From the IMG/VR virus record IMGVR_UViG_3300032288_005778, positions 18,389 through 82,388 of that record: DNA of 64,000 bases, one strand, 5' to 3'. Positions 47,958-62,200 of the stretch are shown piece by piece. The position numbers were made by a program, and so were the translations under genes. How positions within the stretch are numbered: position 1 is the stretch's first letter; each line of letters opens with the position of its first letter. The notes beneath the pieces are model-generated. The model made no database searches, was not told where the DNA came from, and saw nothing but the letters and a program-made list of their open reading frames with translations. The DNA is from a virus.

Positions 47958-49868
47958 ATGCTAAACACAACATTATTGTCACCCGCAGTTCAGGCGCTTG
48001 TTTCTACTTGGATTGGGGTAATTAGACAATCTGATCAGAACCCAGTGGATAAATATGTAGAAATGCTTAAAGAGTCCCCTGTGGCTTCAGCAGCTAACGA
48101 TCTGCGGACACTTTTAGGTGTTTCCATGATGGGGAAATACCAGCACCTTGATGAGAATATTCAGGAATTTGTATTAACTTCCATTAACAGAATGGATGGG
48201 AGTTGGTCAAGTGTAATTGCGGAAATCTTAACCTTTGTTCCCTTTGGTAGGTCGTTCTCAGAAGTCAGTTATGCCATTAAAAAACGCAAAGCTTATTTGG
48301 ATAAAATCAGAACCATTGACCCTCGCTACTATTGGTTTGAAGGTTATTCTGGCAACATCAAACAAGTCCATTATTTAAAAAATACTGATATTTATATTCC
48401 CTATGAGAATGGCGTTCATTTAATTAATCAACCACACCTAGCATTGGGTGGCGACCCCTATGGAGTAGCAACCTGTCGTAAAGCTTACCCCTTCTGGGAG
48501 TTGACTAAAATCATCAATGCCTGTTTAGCAATCATTAGTGAAACCCAGGGTAAAATGCTGGTTGGTAAAACAGACACAGCGAATAATTCAGCAGTCATGA
48601 TTAACCCGGATACAGGTTCACCCTACTTAGATCCTGCAACGGGAGAGCCTAAGCTGTACAACCAAGGTTATGTAATGTCTAAGAGCCTTGCCGAAAGCAG
48701 AACTAACGCTTTTGCGGTGATTGATATTGCTGATGAGATATTTGCAGTTGCCAACGAAACTAATGGTGATTTTTGGATTAATATACTTAGCTACTTAGAG
48801 TCTATGATTATGCTGTCGTGGCTAGTGCCTAAAACCGTTACAGGCATGGGTATGAGTGGTAGTGGTGACAGCAACCTCAACGCTGGCCACAGAAATATCC
48901 TAGAACTGGTAATCAAGTCACAGATGGAATTAGTGGGGGATACCTTAGTTGAAAAGGTGATCCGTCCCATGATTGAATTTAACTTTGGCGAGCAAAAAGA
49001 CTACGGTGTTTTTCCCGTCAAAACTCAAGACAATGAAGACGCGATCGCTCTTTTAAGTGTTGTCAATAATTGCGTGACCAGTGGTACTTTCAGTAGTGAG
49101 GATTTAGCGGTGGTCAATAGGATGAGGGAACTAGCAGGGATTGTTCCTTTAGAGTCGTTAGAAACCAGTGTAGACACAGAGGAGGACGTGACTGAAAAAA
49201 AGTATAGTTCCTGGGCAACTAAGTCTACCCAGGAGTCAAATAGCTTTTATTGGAACGCTAATAGCCAACGATACCACTATGCAAATGGCAACAAGAAAGG
49301 GCAATTTGTCAGAGAGAAGGATGTAGCCAGAATTACAGAGAAAGCCATAGAATACGAATTACAAGTAGGGAACAAAATCACTAAAGATTTGCTATCAGGC
49401 AAAATCAATGTCAGCACGTGGGAACAGCAGACAGCCCAATCCATCAGGAATCTAGCCATCTACCAATACTCATTAGGTATAGGTGGTATCAAACAAATGG
49501 ATTGGCGAGACCATGCCGAAATAAGTGGTAAAGTAAATTTGCAATACCAATATCTGCGTGGTTTTTCTCGTGACATTATCCAGGGTAATTTGTCAGAAGC
49601 ACAGATACTAGCCAGGGTGCAGATGTATTACAACAAAACCAGGCATTTCTATGAAGATGGCAAACTAGAAGGTCACGCAAGAAATGGGTTCTTGTGGGAA
49701 AGAAGGGTTTTAGCGGCTTTCCATAGTTGCGATGATTGCGTGCGTTATAGTAGCGTAGGGTGGGCAAAGATTGGAACGTTGCCCAACCCAGGAGAAAATT
49801 GTCAATGTCGGGCAAATTGCAAATGCGTCAAATACTACTCAAAATCACCAATTTTACCCAGTCTCTAA
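47958..49868 (+). CDS. Portal protein (DUF935-like) fused to a MuF-like domain
   Basis: 636 aa. Residues ~1-400 resemble Mu gp29/DUF935 portals (SINRMDGSWSSVIAEILTFVPFGRSFSEVSY, TIDPRYYWFEGYSG, GNGDFWINILSYLESMIMLSW-type segments). The C-terminal ~200 residues end in CDDCVRYSSVGWAKIGTLPNPGENCQCRANCKC, a MuF-like minor head Cys cluster. A single fused gene replaces two. It is on the strand opposite to all tail genes. Confidence 0.7.
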   Translation: MLNTTLLSPAVQALVSTWIGVIRQSDQNPVDKYVEMLKESPVASAANDLRTLLGVSMMGKYQHLDENIQEFVLTSINRMDGSWSSVIAEILTFVPFGRSFSEVSYAIKKRKAYLDKIRTIDPRYYWFEGYSGNIKQVHYLKNTDIYIPYENGVHLINQPHLALGGDPYGVATCRKAYPFWELTKIINACLAIISETQGKMLVGKTDTANNSAVMINPDTGSPYLDPATGEPKLYNQGYVMSKSLAESRTNAFAVIDIADEIFAVANETNGDFWINILSYLESMIMLSWLVPKTVTGMGMSGSGDSNLNAGHRNILELVIKSQMELVGDTLVEKVIRPMIEFNFGEQKDYGVFPVKTQDNEDAIALLSVVNNCVTSGTFSSEDLAVVNRMRELAGIVPLESLETSVDTEEDVTEKKYSSWATKSTQESNSFYWNANSQRYHYANGNKKGQFVREKDVARITEKAIEYELQVGNKITKDLLSGKINVSTWEQQTAQSIRNLAIYQYSLGIGGIKQMDWRDHAEISGKVNLQYQYLRGFSRDIIQGNLSEAQILARVQMYYNKTRHFYEDGKLEGHARNGFLWERRVLAAFHSCDDCVRYSSVGWAKIGTLPNPGENCQCRANCKCVKYYSKSPILPSL

Positions 49869-49870
49869 GC

Positions 49871-50050
49871 ATGAAAGAAGATTTAATACCATTAACGCTA
49901 GGCTTATTCAGCGCATTGATTGTAGTTACGGTTCTTGTGATACCAAACACAAGTGACAGCAAAGTCAACGGTGCGTACAACGTGGCGCTGGCATTGGGAT
50001 CAGGAGCAGCAGGGATGGCAGCCCCCAAGGGAGGTAAGAAAAGTGACTAA
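49871..50050 (+). CDS. Small membrane protein after the portal gene (59 aa)
   Basis: Starts 3 nt after the portal stop (ATG 49871). One membrane helix (LIPLTLGLFSALIVVTVLVIP) and a Gly/Ala C-terminal stretch. Size and place allow a head or holin-like role. Its end overlaps the next gene. Confidence 0.5.
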   Translation: MKEDLIPLTLGLFSALIVVTVLVIPNTSDSKVNGAYNVALALGSGAAGMAAPKGGKKSD

Positions 50051-50198
50051 CTTTAAACCTGAATTTGAAGAGTTGCCACCTTTAGAGGAGCTAATAGAGG
50101 CACTCAAGATTAATGAGAACGTAGTCCAGGAAGTAATTACAGAGTTTGTTCAGAACCCTCCAATCCCTGAATTAGCAAATCTACCCTTAGCGGAATAA
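50043..50198 (+). CDS. Small hypothetical acidic protein (51 aa)
   Basis: GTG 50043 with GGAGGT 7 nt upstream, overlapping the previous stop. Sequence VTNFKPEFEELPPLEELIEALKINENVV is acidic and helical. A terminator follows. No family. Confidence 0.55.
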   Translation: MTNFKPEFEELPPLEELIEALKINENVVQEVITEFVQNPPIPELANLPLAE

Positions 50199-50204
50199 AC
50201 ACAG

Positions 50205-50226
50205 AAGCGGGATTTACCCGCTTTTT
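50205..50226. terminator. Bidirectional terminator between plus-strand head genes and tape measure
   Basis: AAGCGGG/CCCGCTT stem, 5-nt loop, T-run. Confidence 0.75.
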
Positions 50227-50227
50227 A

Positions 50228-53200
50228 TTACCGCTTGTAAGGATTACCTCTGCTGATAGAACCACCGGGTCTTAGTTGCCTACGGATACCATCGCTCACA
50301 AGTGCCTCTACAGTTTGTGCCAATCTAGCGGAATCAACCTCTGAATCATTGCCACTTACGGATACACTGACAGGCACATTAACAGTAGTAGTATTACCAA
50401 TCCTTGAGGCCATCTCACCCTTACCACCACCGACTATACCACCATCAGCAAAACCAGTAATACCAGATTGCAACCTATTCCAGATAGCTGTTTCCCTGTG
50501 ATTAAGAATACGCTCACCTTCAGAAGCTACTACCAGGTGTGGTGTCCTACCAGTGAGAGAGCGTTCCTTGTTCATTGCTCCCACAATCCCCCCGTTGGCA
50601 AAATTCTGGATTTTACCCAGGGTATCTTCATCAATCATGCCACCCTTAGCAAATCCTGAGAGGTCCAGTGAGCCAAAGTCAGCAGATCCTAGTGCATCAA
50701 AATCAAAGGAACTAAAATCAAAATCGCCTGGGGAAAAGGAATCAATATTGCCAAGTCCCATGGTGCTAAGAACACTAGAACCAGCCATACCGGGGAAATC
50801 AGGCATAGGGGAATTACTACCAATTGCAGACAGAGACGCGGCTGCTTGTTGTAGTTGCAATGCTGCTGTGTTTAGATTTTGGGCTGGTGGTTGTATCCAG
50901 TTAAAGAGCGCATCAGTCATGTACTTGGATGCAATTTCAGCCAAACTATCAAGGATAGTATTAGATATTCCCTTCCAAAGCTTATCCAGTGAATCAGCCC
51001 AACTACTTCCTTCTTTGTTCCAAATAAATTCTTTAAGGGCGCTCTTAAAGCCACCTGTGAAAGACTTGAGAACCTGACTAAACTCTGAATATTGAATCTT
51101 AATAGCTTCTGATTTTAATGCCATTTCCGCGTCTAAATTTTCTCTAAGCGCGATCGCATTTTCGTTACTGATTCTCATGTTTTCAATATCTTGTTTTAGT
51201 TGCATCCTCTTCTGTGCGTACTCATGGTTTAAATTAATTTGGGCTATCTGCTTATCAATTCTTTCCCCAGCCAGTTCAAGTCCTAGTGCCTTAGCCAGAT
51301 TACCTTTACCCTCTAATACAGTCTTAGCGGAATCAGATACCTTAATACCAGCGTCTAATTCTGCTTTTTGATTTTGTAGTTCACCCTTGCGAGTATCGCG
51401 CTCAGATTGTTTTCTAATTGCACCTAACTCAAGTCCACTGTTTACCTTGAGAGCATCTATGCGTTGTTGCCTTTGTTCTGCGGTGAGTTTAGTATTGTTT
51501 TGGGTATCGAGGATTTCTCTGTTAAGTCTGTTTAATGCACTTTCCTGTTCCAAGGTAGCCCGCTTAGAAATATTAGCAACATCTACCATGCCATCTGCGG
51601 CTGTGGCTGCAAACATCTTTGCCTGTAAATCTAAGTTTTTAATACCAACATCCTCAATCAAGATTTTGACATCTAAAGCATTTATTTCTCGTTCAATTTG
51701 TTTGGCTAAATTGTCAGTATTGTACTGCATATCAATTTTTTCTATTCCTAGTTTATAGGTTGTTTCAATCGCTTTTCTTCTGCGCTCAAAATCCTCTTTA
51801 GTCATTGTTCCCCGCTTAGTTCTCTGTTGCTCTAGTAATTCATTCTCAGATTTTAGTTTTTGATTTTGTAAACCGACGATCGCTACTATTCGCTCCATTG
51901 ATGGTATCTGCAATATATCTTTATTTAATGGGAATGATTTTTCAATTTGTTTAAGCAACTCTAGCTGACTTTGCAGTACGCCTATATCAATACCAAGATT
52001 GTCAGATGTACGGGTGTTTTGTGCTATTTTTTGCCTAATTTTAAAATCATCTAAAAGTCGTTGTAGGATAATAGGTTTGTTTTTTACCAGGGCATTTAAT
52101 TGGTTTTGGGCTGACTGGGCTTCTTTGGTATTGGAACTTTGCAAAGCACTATAGAGTTTTTGCAGTTCTTTCCCGTCCGTTTTTATGCCAAGTGATTGAA
52201 GTCGCTTAACCAAATTGTTAATTTCTTCTCCAGACAGATTGGGCATTTGGGATGCGCGAACAATCTTTCTGCGGTTATTAATTTCTTCATCTATCCTGAG
52301 TGATTCCTCTGCGTATGCTAGATCAAATTTTTGCTGTTCAGTAGCAGCAGGGTCACTGTCAAGAAACATTTTCCTGGTATTTAGTTTACCGCGTCGTGTA
52401 CGTAGGTCTGTATCAGCAATTTTGTTTTCAGTCTCTATTTTTAATTTTCTCAGATCCGTTAAGGCTCTGATTATGGTGGACCTCTCCTGTTCTTTTGAGA
52501 GTCTAATTTGTTCCTTTGTTAACTGTGTCTTTGTCCGTGTATTAGCAGTGGATGCTTCAGGAATAAGTCGTTGTTGTGTTTTGGGATCAAGTGTTTGCCC
52601 TCTTATCTGTTTTTCTGTTAGTTCTCTAGCAGTGTTTTGAAGGGTTTTTGTTGGTGTAGTTTTTGGTGTAGTTTTTTTTGTGGTTTTTTTTGTGGTTTTT
52701 GGTGTAGTTTTTTTTGTGGTTTTTGGTGCTTGTTGTTGATTTCTCTTTTGTTGTTCATCATAAGGTTTTTTTACCGGTCCTATTGGAGCTTGGTTAGGCC
52801 GAGAACCTGGGTTATTTTCAGCTACTCTTTTGCCAAATCCAAACACTGAAGTCGTCATATTCCATGCTCCTCTTCCAAGATTTTTTAGCCAGGATGGACT
52901 AACATTTTCAAGCTTTTTTAGCCAGGATGGACTAACATTTTGTGGAACTAAACCCAGTTTTTCAGTATCAGGATCTATTTCGTCAAAAAACCAATTACCA
53001 AATCTAGTTATAGGGTTTCGCCGTTTCCCTTCAACTGCATCTCGGAAAAATTTGCTAGGATTTTTTTTGATACCGTCTATTGTCACAGAAACATCAACCC
53101 CGCCGCTTCCTTCTAACATACCATCCTGCGTACCTAAGACTTGTCCAGCCGTAATAGATGCTCTCTTGTCTTTGCCGAACTTGATGTTTTTGTCTATATC

Positions 53201-56200
53201 AAGTCCTTCATATCTGATTTTCAGTAATCTTCCATTAATCTTTTTTTGTACTTCTACTGTATTTGCGTTCACTTTTAATAGCGACCCCGTGATAGACGAA
53301 AGCAATTTTTGGGTTTCACCACCATAAATTGTTATTTTTTTATCTGAATTAACCGAGTAATTTTCCTTATTAAATTCAGAGATATTCATTCCGTCAATCG
53401 GGGAGACAATGGCATTATCGGGAGGCTTGGGTTTATTATTTTTTGGTTTGCCGCCAGGCAGGGCTTGAGCCACTAATTGAGGCTGTGGAGGTAGGTAAGG
53501 AACGTCACTGGCAATCCCTGCCACTAAGACCCCTTTGCTCATGGATGCGATCGCTGTCGGATTAATGGCGGGTAATTCTGATTGCTTTGTTGGTATTCCC
53601 AACTGCCTGTACAGATCGTTGTTGGGTTTTTTGGGATTAGATATAGGTGTAATTGGATCGCCAGGTACGAATAGCGAAGGAGGTACAGGCGTGTTAGGGT
53701 TGCCTGGCAATGAAATAACAATGCTAGGCATGGAGTTAAGATTAGAAAATGTGTTAGACACCCTTGTTAGTGCCATGTTTAACCCGTTGGTAGAATTAAC
53801 CACATCTACCCCTAGCATTTTGTTGATGCGCTCAATCTCTTTACCAATGTCCAATAAAGTGCCACCAATACCTTTTAAGGATTGATTGAATTGCCCAAGT
53901 TTACTGGGGTCTAAACCAGGAATACTACGCTGCAACTCAGACATTTTTAACTCCATGTCTGTAATACTATTTCGGTATTCTAGTTTTTGCCTTTCCTGAT
54001 CAATTCTGATGTTTTCAATCTCACCAAGTTGCTGAAATATATTAATTAAACCTTCTACAAACTCAGTAACAATGTTAGTTCCCGCTCCAATTAATGCCTG
54101 TCTCAACCTGTTAGCAAATCCCAGGTTTTTGATACTGACAATGGCTTTTTTGTATTCAATAACGGCTAATTCAGATTCTCTAATATTTGTCCGGTAGTAT
54201 TCCGCCACCTGTTTAGTCTGGTCAATTAACGCTTGATTAGCTTCGCGTCGGGCTTTGGCAATCTCAAGGACATTCTGGCTAATCTGTTCCTTATCCTTCA
54301 TGATGTCCTGCTGTAGCTTCTCTATCTCTGATGTCAGCCCAGCCATGTCACCGACCCCTAACGCAAGGGCAACATTCAGATTTTTTAGGTTAGATTCCTT
54401 AACTGTTAAACTCTTGTTAAGCTCAGATTGTTGAGTCTCCAGATCCTTGATTTGTTGCTTGGATAATTCAGGAGCAATCTGCTGAGATGTCAAATTGGTT
54501 TTGTTGTAAATTTTGGATTGGGATAGGTTCGATGCTATCTTATTGGCATTCATGTTTGCATTGTACTTAGTCTCAGCGTCCTTGAGTGCGTTGGTTGCCT
54601 GAGTGTACATACTTTCAGATATTTCTGCAATACTAAACTGATTTGCAGTCGCCAACATCTTTTCAAGTTGATTTAGCGTTTCTCTAAGTTGCTTGGTAGT
54701 AACCTTCCTTTGTGCTTCTGGAACATCGCTCTTAGTCTGAATTTCAGCTATTTTATCTTTGGTATCTTTGATCGATCTCTTGAGTGCGGGCGTGATGTCG
54801 CCAAAGCTGCCAACAAATCCCTCCCTTTGCTTTTGCAGTTGTTTAATCAGTTCCCTGGTTGTTCCTGCTTTAGAGCGTAAAGCAGAGCTAGGGTTTGTTC
54901 TTAGTTGTTCCTGTAAGTCCACAAACTCAGTAGCAGCTTTCTTGAGTCTAGCGTCAATATTCTTGATCTCATCATAGTTAAGTCTGCGTTGGGCTGAAGC
55001 ACCAATATTTGTTTGTAAGGTGGCTTTTTGTTTTTTTAAGTTCTCTAATTCTTCTTTTAATCCTTCTCTTACTGCTATTTGTTTTCGATTCTCAGGATCA
55101 CGTATACCTCCTCTAGTATCAATATACTTGTATGTAGAACGATGATCTGCTATCTCTTTTTCTTTCTCTTCAATCTGCTTATCAATTGCATCCATTTTTG
55201 ACTTATTGCCATAATTAGCCATGAAGTTCAATTGCATCAACTTTTTATTTTTTTCAAGTTGAGCGAGTTCAGCTTGTACCTTTTTATAAGGATCTCCTGA
55301 TCTTGCTGCTGACTTTTCAACTTCCGTGTCTGCATTGTCTTCTATTGCTTTCAGTGATTTTCTTTTGTTTTCAATATCAGTATTAATGTTTTTTACTTTA
55401 TCAGTATCTTCAAATTCTTTCCTTTGTTTTTCAGACATAGTAGCCCGTGGTGCAACAAAGTTATTGGGGTTGCCATCTAGTCCTGCTGAGTTGGCAAATT
55501 CGCGTAGTCGCTCATTGTTCAATTTCTGATCATTGTAAAGTTTAATAACCTGTTGTGACGCTAAATCTAATCTTTCGCCTTCTTTCTTGGCATTGATAAT
55601 CTGCTTGATTTCAGGTGGCAACCCACCCTGGTTTTCTGCGTTGTTTAGTTGTGCTTCAGTAATCTTAGGAGCAAACAAATCTAAAGCAACAGTAGTTAGT
55701 CCTATGGCGGCGACAAGTCCTGCGATCGCTAAACCCCAGGGTCCCATTATAGCAACCACAGGAGCTATCGCTGTAGCAAGTCTGCCGAAAAGAGGAACAG
55801 CCATACGTGGTCCAGCCGCCGACCCTAGTGCTGCATTTGAAGCCAAGATTGGACCTGCTTTTACCGCAAGGTCTACAATTGCTTTTGCTGCTTTAGCACC
55901 AGCAGCATAACCATATCCAGCACCTCCGGCATATAAAGCACCAGTTCCTATAACATCCATTGCGCTTGGACCCTGTGGACTCCCGCCTTTACCATCTGTT
56001 CTGTATTTCGCGTTAGTTTCCCGTACTGCATCGTCCCATTTCCAATCACCGCCACCCCAGAGACTTCTAATATCTAGTTGCACACCCTTAGATGGTAAAG
56101 CGTTAGCAATACCATTGCCCAGTTCCTCTACTGATTTAGTGGCTTTGTTAAACGCTTCGGTGGTTTTGTTGATATTTAGTCTGACATCAGTTAAGTGTCT

Positions 56201-59200
56201 GTTAATGTCTGCGGTAGACTTATTAATTGATTCTCTCATAGGGTCGCTAAAGTCACCCTTAGAAAACATGAGAGCAGCATAGCCTATGCTAAAGTGCAAC
56301 AACGCTTTACTCAAGAAGGCCAGCCCCCCCTGAACTATTGCCATACTTCTTGCGTTTCTAACCGCCACATCGTTCATAGCGTTTCCAGCAACAGCAGAAG
56401 ATGTCATCATTAATTCAGTAACAGATTTAATTGTCCCCATTACTCCATAAAATGCTTTTGCCGTAGCACCAAATATTCCGGTAATGCCTCCCCACAAGCC
56501 TTTAATAGCAGGCCACAGAGCCGCAACCATTAAGCCCGTCCCCTGTTCTAGCATGAATACTATAGCGAGTAGTTCTACCAATCCAGATGGAATAATTTTA
56601 AAGAATCCTGCAAACACTCCTTTAAGCCATTCCATGATATTACCAGCCTGTTGTGCGCCTTGGATTAAGCCACCAAACATACTAGAAAAACTAAATTGAT
56701 TGTTACTCATGGAACGCATGACTGAATCTATAGTCCCAAAAACAGTGACAAACATATTGCTAATGCCTTGGAACATATTGTCCATAAGGTTCTTTTCTGC
56801 ACCTAACCAGCCATCGGCAACGTCAGACATTACACCAATAACCATAGGCATCATATTGGTGGTAATAGCGGAAAAGGTAGCTAACAAGAAGCTTTGCAAG
56901 CTTGTCATTACAACTAAGAATGGCTTAAATTTGGAAAGAATGATTGTTAATCCTATGCTGATTGTGGCCGCAAATCCAATCATAAAGGATTGGGCTAGTG
57001 GTATTAAATCTTTTAATGCACCGCTAAGTACGCCTAAAATATTAGCAAAGCTGTTTACAAAGAATGCTAGTGTGCCACCAAGTTTATCAGTAAATATTGT
57101 TGTAATCTCAAAGCCTACATTACCTAGTTTGTTAAGCGCAACTACCAGTCCCCCGGCTTGGTTAGCGGCAGCGTTACCATAATCTTCTTTTAATACTTTG
57201 GCTACTTTAGGTAAAATATCTTGGGACAAAATCCCGCCAGATGCTACCAGGGCATTCATTTCTGGCACTGATACACCCATAGCTTTGGCAAATACAGCCA
57301 TGGCAGGAGGGAATTTTTCACCTAACTGCTGCCTGAGTTCTTCCATGGATAATTTGCCTTTAGCCAATATTTGTGTATATGCCACGAAGACTAAACTAGC
57401 ATCTTGTCCATTAATACCTAACGCGCTTAAAGATGAGGTGATACCTTCAAATAGTTCCTTAACCCCTTGACCTTCCATCTTGCTGTCTTTAGCCGCGATC
57501 GCTAGTTGGGAATAAGAGTTAGCAGCTACTTCTGAAGGCACATTAAGTTTGTTGGCAATATCTTTTGCGTAATTAAATTCTGCTTTTCCGCCCTCTGTTG
57601 ATCCGCCTAAAAACTTAAATCTTCTCTGTAGCGCCTCTACCCTTTGAATGCCATCTATTAATTTAGCTACGTGGGGTGCAACCATGTTTACAGCCATGCC
57701 TATACCTGTAATGATTGGAGCTAAAGGTAATAACAATGGCGTGATTGCACCTATCATGGTAGTAATTGGTGCTAAAGTGGTAGCAATTGAGCCAAAGAAT
57801 TGAAGAACATTGGGGAACATCTCATCGCCTTGGCTGCGATCTTTAAACAGCAAGTTTTTCACCCCAGACCCCATCTGGTTGTACATTTCTGTAAATTGGG
57901 ACTGAGTGGCTGCTGTACCCCTAAACATACGGCGGAATATTAATCCCACGGAGTCACCAAAATTAGCTTGTCCTAATGCTTTTTTGGCGTTGTACTCTAA
58001 ATCATCTTTGGCGTTAGCTAAATTCACCATTGAGTCTTTTAAGCCTTTAGCCAAGGCTTTACCCATGTCAAAGCCTTTTTCTCTAAATTTAGCCTGTAGC
58101 CCGCTCAACGTGGTCATCAATCCTGCGGTGGCTGTGTCTAAAAGCTTAGGGTCGATGTTGTTAATTTGCTTGGCAGACATCCCAGTTTTTCTTAACCCTT
58201 GCTTGACCAGTTCCTTCATTGCATCCTGGTCATTACTGGCGTAAGCTTCTGTGAATCTACCCATGAATCCGCCTGTACGGGGATTGTCTCTCAAGTTGTC
58301 AGCAAAATTGCTTAAACCTTGTCCGCCCTGTGACTGTTGAACCTGCTTTCTTTCAGCGCGACTCATTCCGCGCTCTTGCAAAACAGACATTGCCATAGCA
58401 TCCCGTTTTCTTGTGGCTACATCATTTCCCATCCTTGCTGCATGAGATTCAAAGTCACCCATAAACTTCAGAAGTTTACGCTCTCTAGCGGTTAAATCAA
58501 TTGGGGATTTAGTTATTTTTTCACGGGCTGCGGCTAATTGTTCCGGTGTCATGGCATTACGCACAGATTCAGTGACACCACGCTCTCTTAGTATTTGTTT
58601 AGTGAGTATGTCTGCTCTTGCACCAACATCTGTTCTACCTGATTGAACGGTTTTTTCTAATAATTGTTCAGCCTTGCTTTTTTCAACTCCAAACGCATTA
58701 ATAGCATCTGCTATTGTTGCTGATCTCTCTCCCATTTTCCTGCCAATCAATTTTTGAATTACAGACCTAGGAATAACAGGAACATCAAGGCTATTCAAAA
58801 CACTATTTAGTAAAGTATTTCCTAGGTTTTCTACTAGTTCTTTACTAGCAATACTGGCATTAGCAGCAAGATTTTGTCCTACCCCTGTGTTGATATTGGT
58901 GCTAGTACCAACTTCTTTGACATCACGCAAGAGAGCTTTTTTTCTGTTGATTTTAGTCTGGTCTTGTAATACTTTTTCAATAGTAGGAGCTTGTTTTTTG
59001 GGGTTGGGATTCACTGATTTATCTAGTCCTAAAATGCCACTAAAAGCGTCATAAAGCGGGCTTGCGCTTGATATCCCTAGCCCCAGTAATGGATTAAACC
59101 GTGAACCAACCAACAGAGGTACTGGACTTGCAATATTTTTCAAAAACCCTGCAACGCCAGCAGTTTTAGTTCCCGACAAAGCCGATAAATCTATTCTAGT

Positions 59201-62200
59201 AATGGAACTCAGTAGATTTGTTAAGAAACCACCTTCTTTTAAGATATTGTTTTCCAGTAAATTCTTAACAATTGAATTACCCAGTCTTAACACCATACCA
59301 CCAACAAAAGGTATGGCAAAACTTAGTTTAGGAAGTAGTTGAAAACTGCGAGGTATAAATTTTAAGAACCAAGGCAACATACTCCTGGTTTGAGACAATA
59401 AAGCCTGATGTAGTGGTTGTTTAAGCGTGTCTGCCAAAGAAAACAAAGCTGCGTTAACAGCATTCCGCATGACTTGACCCAATGAAGCATAACCAGACAA
59501 GGTGCTTTGGCGGATGCTTGCACTAACGGCATTAAAAATATTTGTCACCAAATCAGTACCTAAATTTAAATACTGGTTTAATAATGTAGGTGGCAAGGGT
59601 CGTACAGGGTTTAAGTTGGGGTTGTCGCTTATACTTGGGACTGAACTTGTGCTTGGATTTGGGTTAACAGGAAATGTGTATGCTGGTACGGTACTTCCAA
59701 GAGTTTGAGGCGGGAAAACATATTTTGGCGCAGTAGTACCAGCAGGTTGGGGAATAAAGGATGGTACGGTAGACGAAAGTGTAACAGGTATTTGTCCAAT
59801 AGGCAATTTACTAGCTTGTTTAAACGCTTGAGTAGAACGCAGTGATGTTAGCCAAGAGTCAGGTATTGGACCATATTGCCCAGCCATTTGATTGCTTAAT
59901 TGTTTGACTGTTTGCGTAGGCAAAGGTGGTGTAGACAAAGGTGGTGTAGTCCAAGGATCTGGTATGGGCGCAAAACGAGAAGAGACCGTTACCTTATTCC
60001 CGGCAATGGTAGCTTGTATTTGTTTGTTAGCAGCAATTAAAGCACTTATACTATTTTGTGCCAGTGAATGAGTTGATCTTATGGCTGGTGACAGCCCTTG
60101 AACAACCGGTAAAATCAATTGTGCATCGGGTTTAGGCGTAAACTTTTGAGATGAGATGATCTGTGCGTTAGGATTGGGTGCAAAGTTCTTGCCGGAAAGT
60201 ATCTGTACGTTAGGATTGGATACAAAGTTTTTGCTAGAAAGTATCTGTGCGTTGGGATTGGATACAAAGTTCCCTGGTAAAATTATTGGGCTAGTACGCT
60301 GTGTTGTTGGTGGTTGGGATCTTGATAGTTGCGTCATCGGTTGTTGAGCAACGATTTCTCTAGCCAATCTCTGTAGATTAGACTGAGTTTGTACAAACGA
60401 ATTGATGTTTAAACGTTCTCTAGCAGGTGGCAATAGAAATTGAGTTTTTGTTGTTTGCTTGACAGTGTTAACTAGTTGCTCAACTGAATCGTTCCAAGGA
60501 TCTGGGATTGAAGGAATGGTAGTTTGTGTCCGCTGAACTGGTGGTACATTGGTTACGGGTTCAATAATCTCTCTTGCATAAACGGGGACAGGAGGAAGTG
60601 CTGGCAACTGGGTTATTTTTGGTGTTGGGGTGTCATTAACGCCCAGCATCATTCGGTTGTATGCGTTTCTAGCCTTACGATAATTATTGTTATCTTCTGC
60701 TAAAGCGCGTTTTACAGCTTGACTGTATTCTTGATCTGTTTGTCCTGGCTGTCTTTCCGGCACTGGGGTTTTAGGTGCTACAAATCTAGGTGGTTGGTAA
60801 GCTGCTGTGTTTACAACTGACCGATTTGATGCTAATAATTCGTCAATCGACTGACCTTTTATCCCCAGCCTTTTTGAAAATTCAACTATTCTTAATAATA
60901 TAGAATTAAAGCCCGCATCAAGACCCCTGAGAACATCGGGATCTATTGGGTTTCCATCAGCGCGAGCGATCGCAAAATGATGAGCAGCTAAAGTTCTTTG
61001 TTCTTGAAAATCATCAACAAGTCTGTTGTGAACAATGCTTTGAAGTGGGGTGAGATTTGCCGATTTCTTGTTTAAATAACCAAGTAAATTAGAGCTAGAA
61101 AGAACATTACTGGCAATACCTTCATGCCCAAAATCGGCACCAAAGTTAACACCAACGTCGGACAATAAATCTTGAATCTTGAGTTTTTGGAAGTGTTCTT
61201 TGGTGGCTTTGATATGGGCTTGTGCTTGGCTTTCTAAATCTAAATCTTGTTGGAATACAGGGTTCATTGGAAGAGGAGTATCCCAAGGATCAGCGATCGC
61301 GTTCCTAATGTCTTCTGCCATGTTTCTAGCAGCATTAACAGCGGTCTGGGCTTGGTTGTTAATACCAATAGCATGGGAACTGGCGTAATTTTCCCCAGTA
61401 TCAATACCTTCACCTGATGGTGATGCTATTCTAAATACTTTTTTGATCGCACTGAGTATGCCCTTGGCAAACTTGGTGACTATTCCTAGTACACCGCCAT
61501 TTGCAGACATAAACCCTTGTGCAAAAGAAGATATTAAGTTGCCGCCTATTTCTTTAAGGTTAAATCCACTATTAAATAAATCTTTAACTTTATTTATTTT
61601 GTCACCAATACCTTCACTACTTGGATTATTCGCTTTAAACTGAGCTAACAAAATATTATGCAACCGAGATTGCATATCGCTATCACCTCTTACCCCTGCC
61701 ATTCTATGAGCAGAAATCAAAGACAATGCGCTTTCTTTTGTCATATCATTATTTGGGTTTTCAAGCTTATCATATATATCTTCTGCTACCAGCCTATTTT
61801 TGTAATCGCCGGATTTTTCTTGTTGATCAAGTTGTTGATAATACTCTTCATATTGCTTGTTTAGTTGACTAGAAACAGGATCAAAAATATTATCAAATAC
61901 CTTTTTAAATTTACTTCCTTCTCCAAAATCTTTTTTGACTGCTGAAACAAGGCTTTTAATGCCTCCTTCATCACTTGACTGAGTGGCTTTAATATATTTT
62001 GATATCTCTGGATGTTCCAAGAATGATTTTAAGTTTGGATTACCTTTAATGCTTTTAGATTTTAAATAAGGTTTTGTTGCTAAATCAATAAGATCATCAA
62101 ATTCATCTTTATTTAAATTATGGGTTTGAATATAGGGTGATCCGCCTATTACGGACGAATGAACAGAATGCCCTAACTGAAAATCATGCTTTTCTTTATT

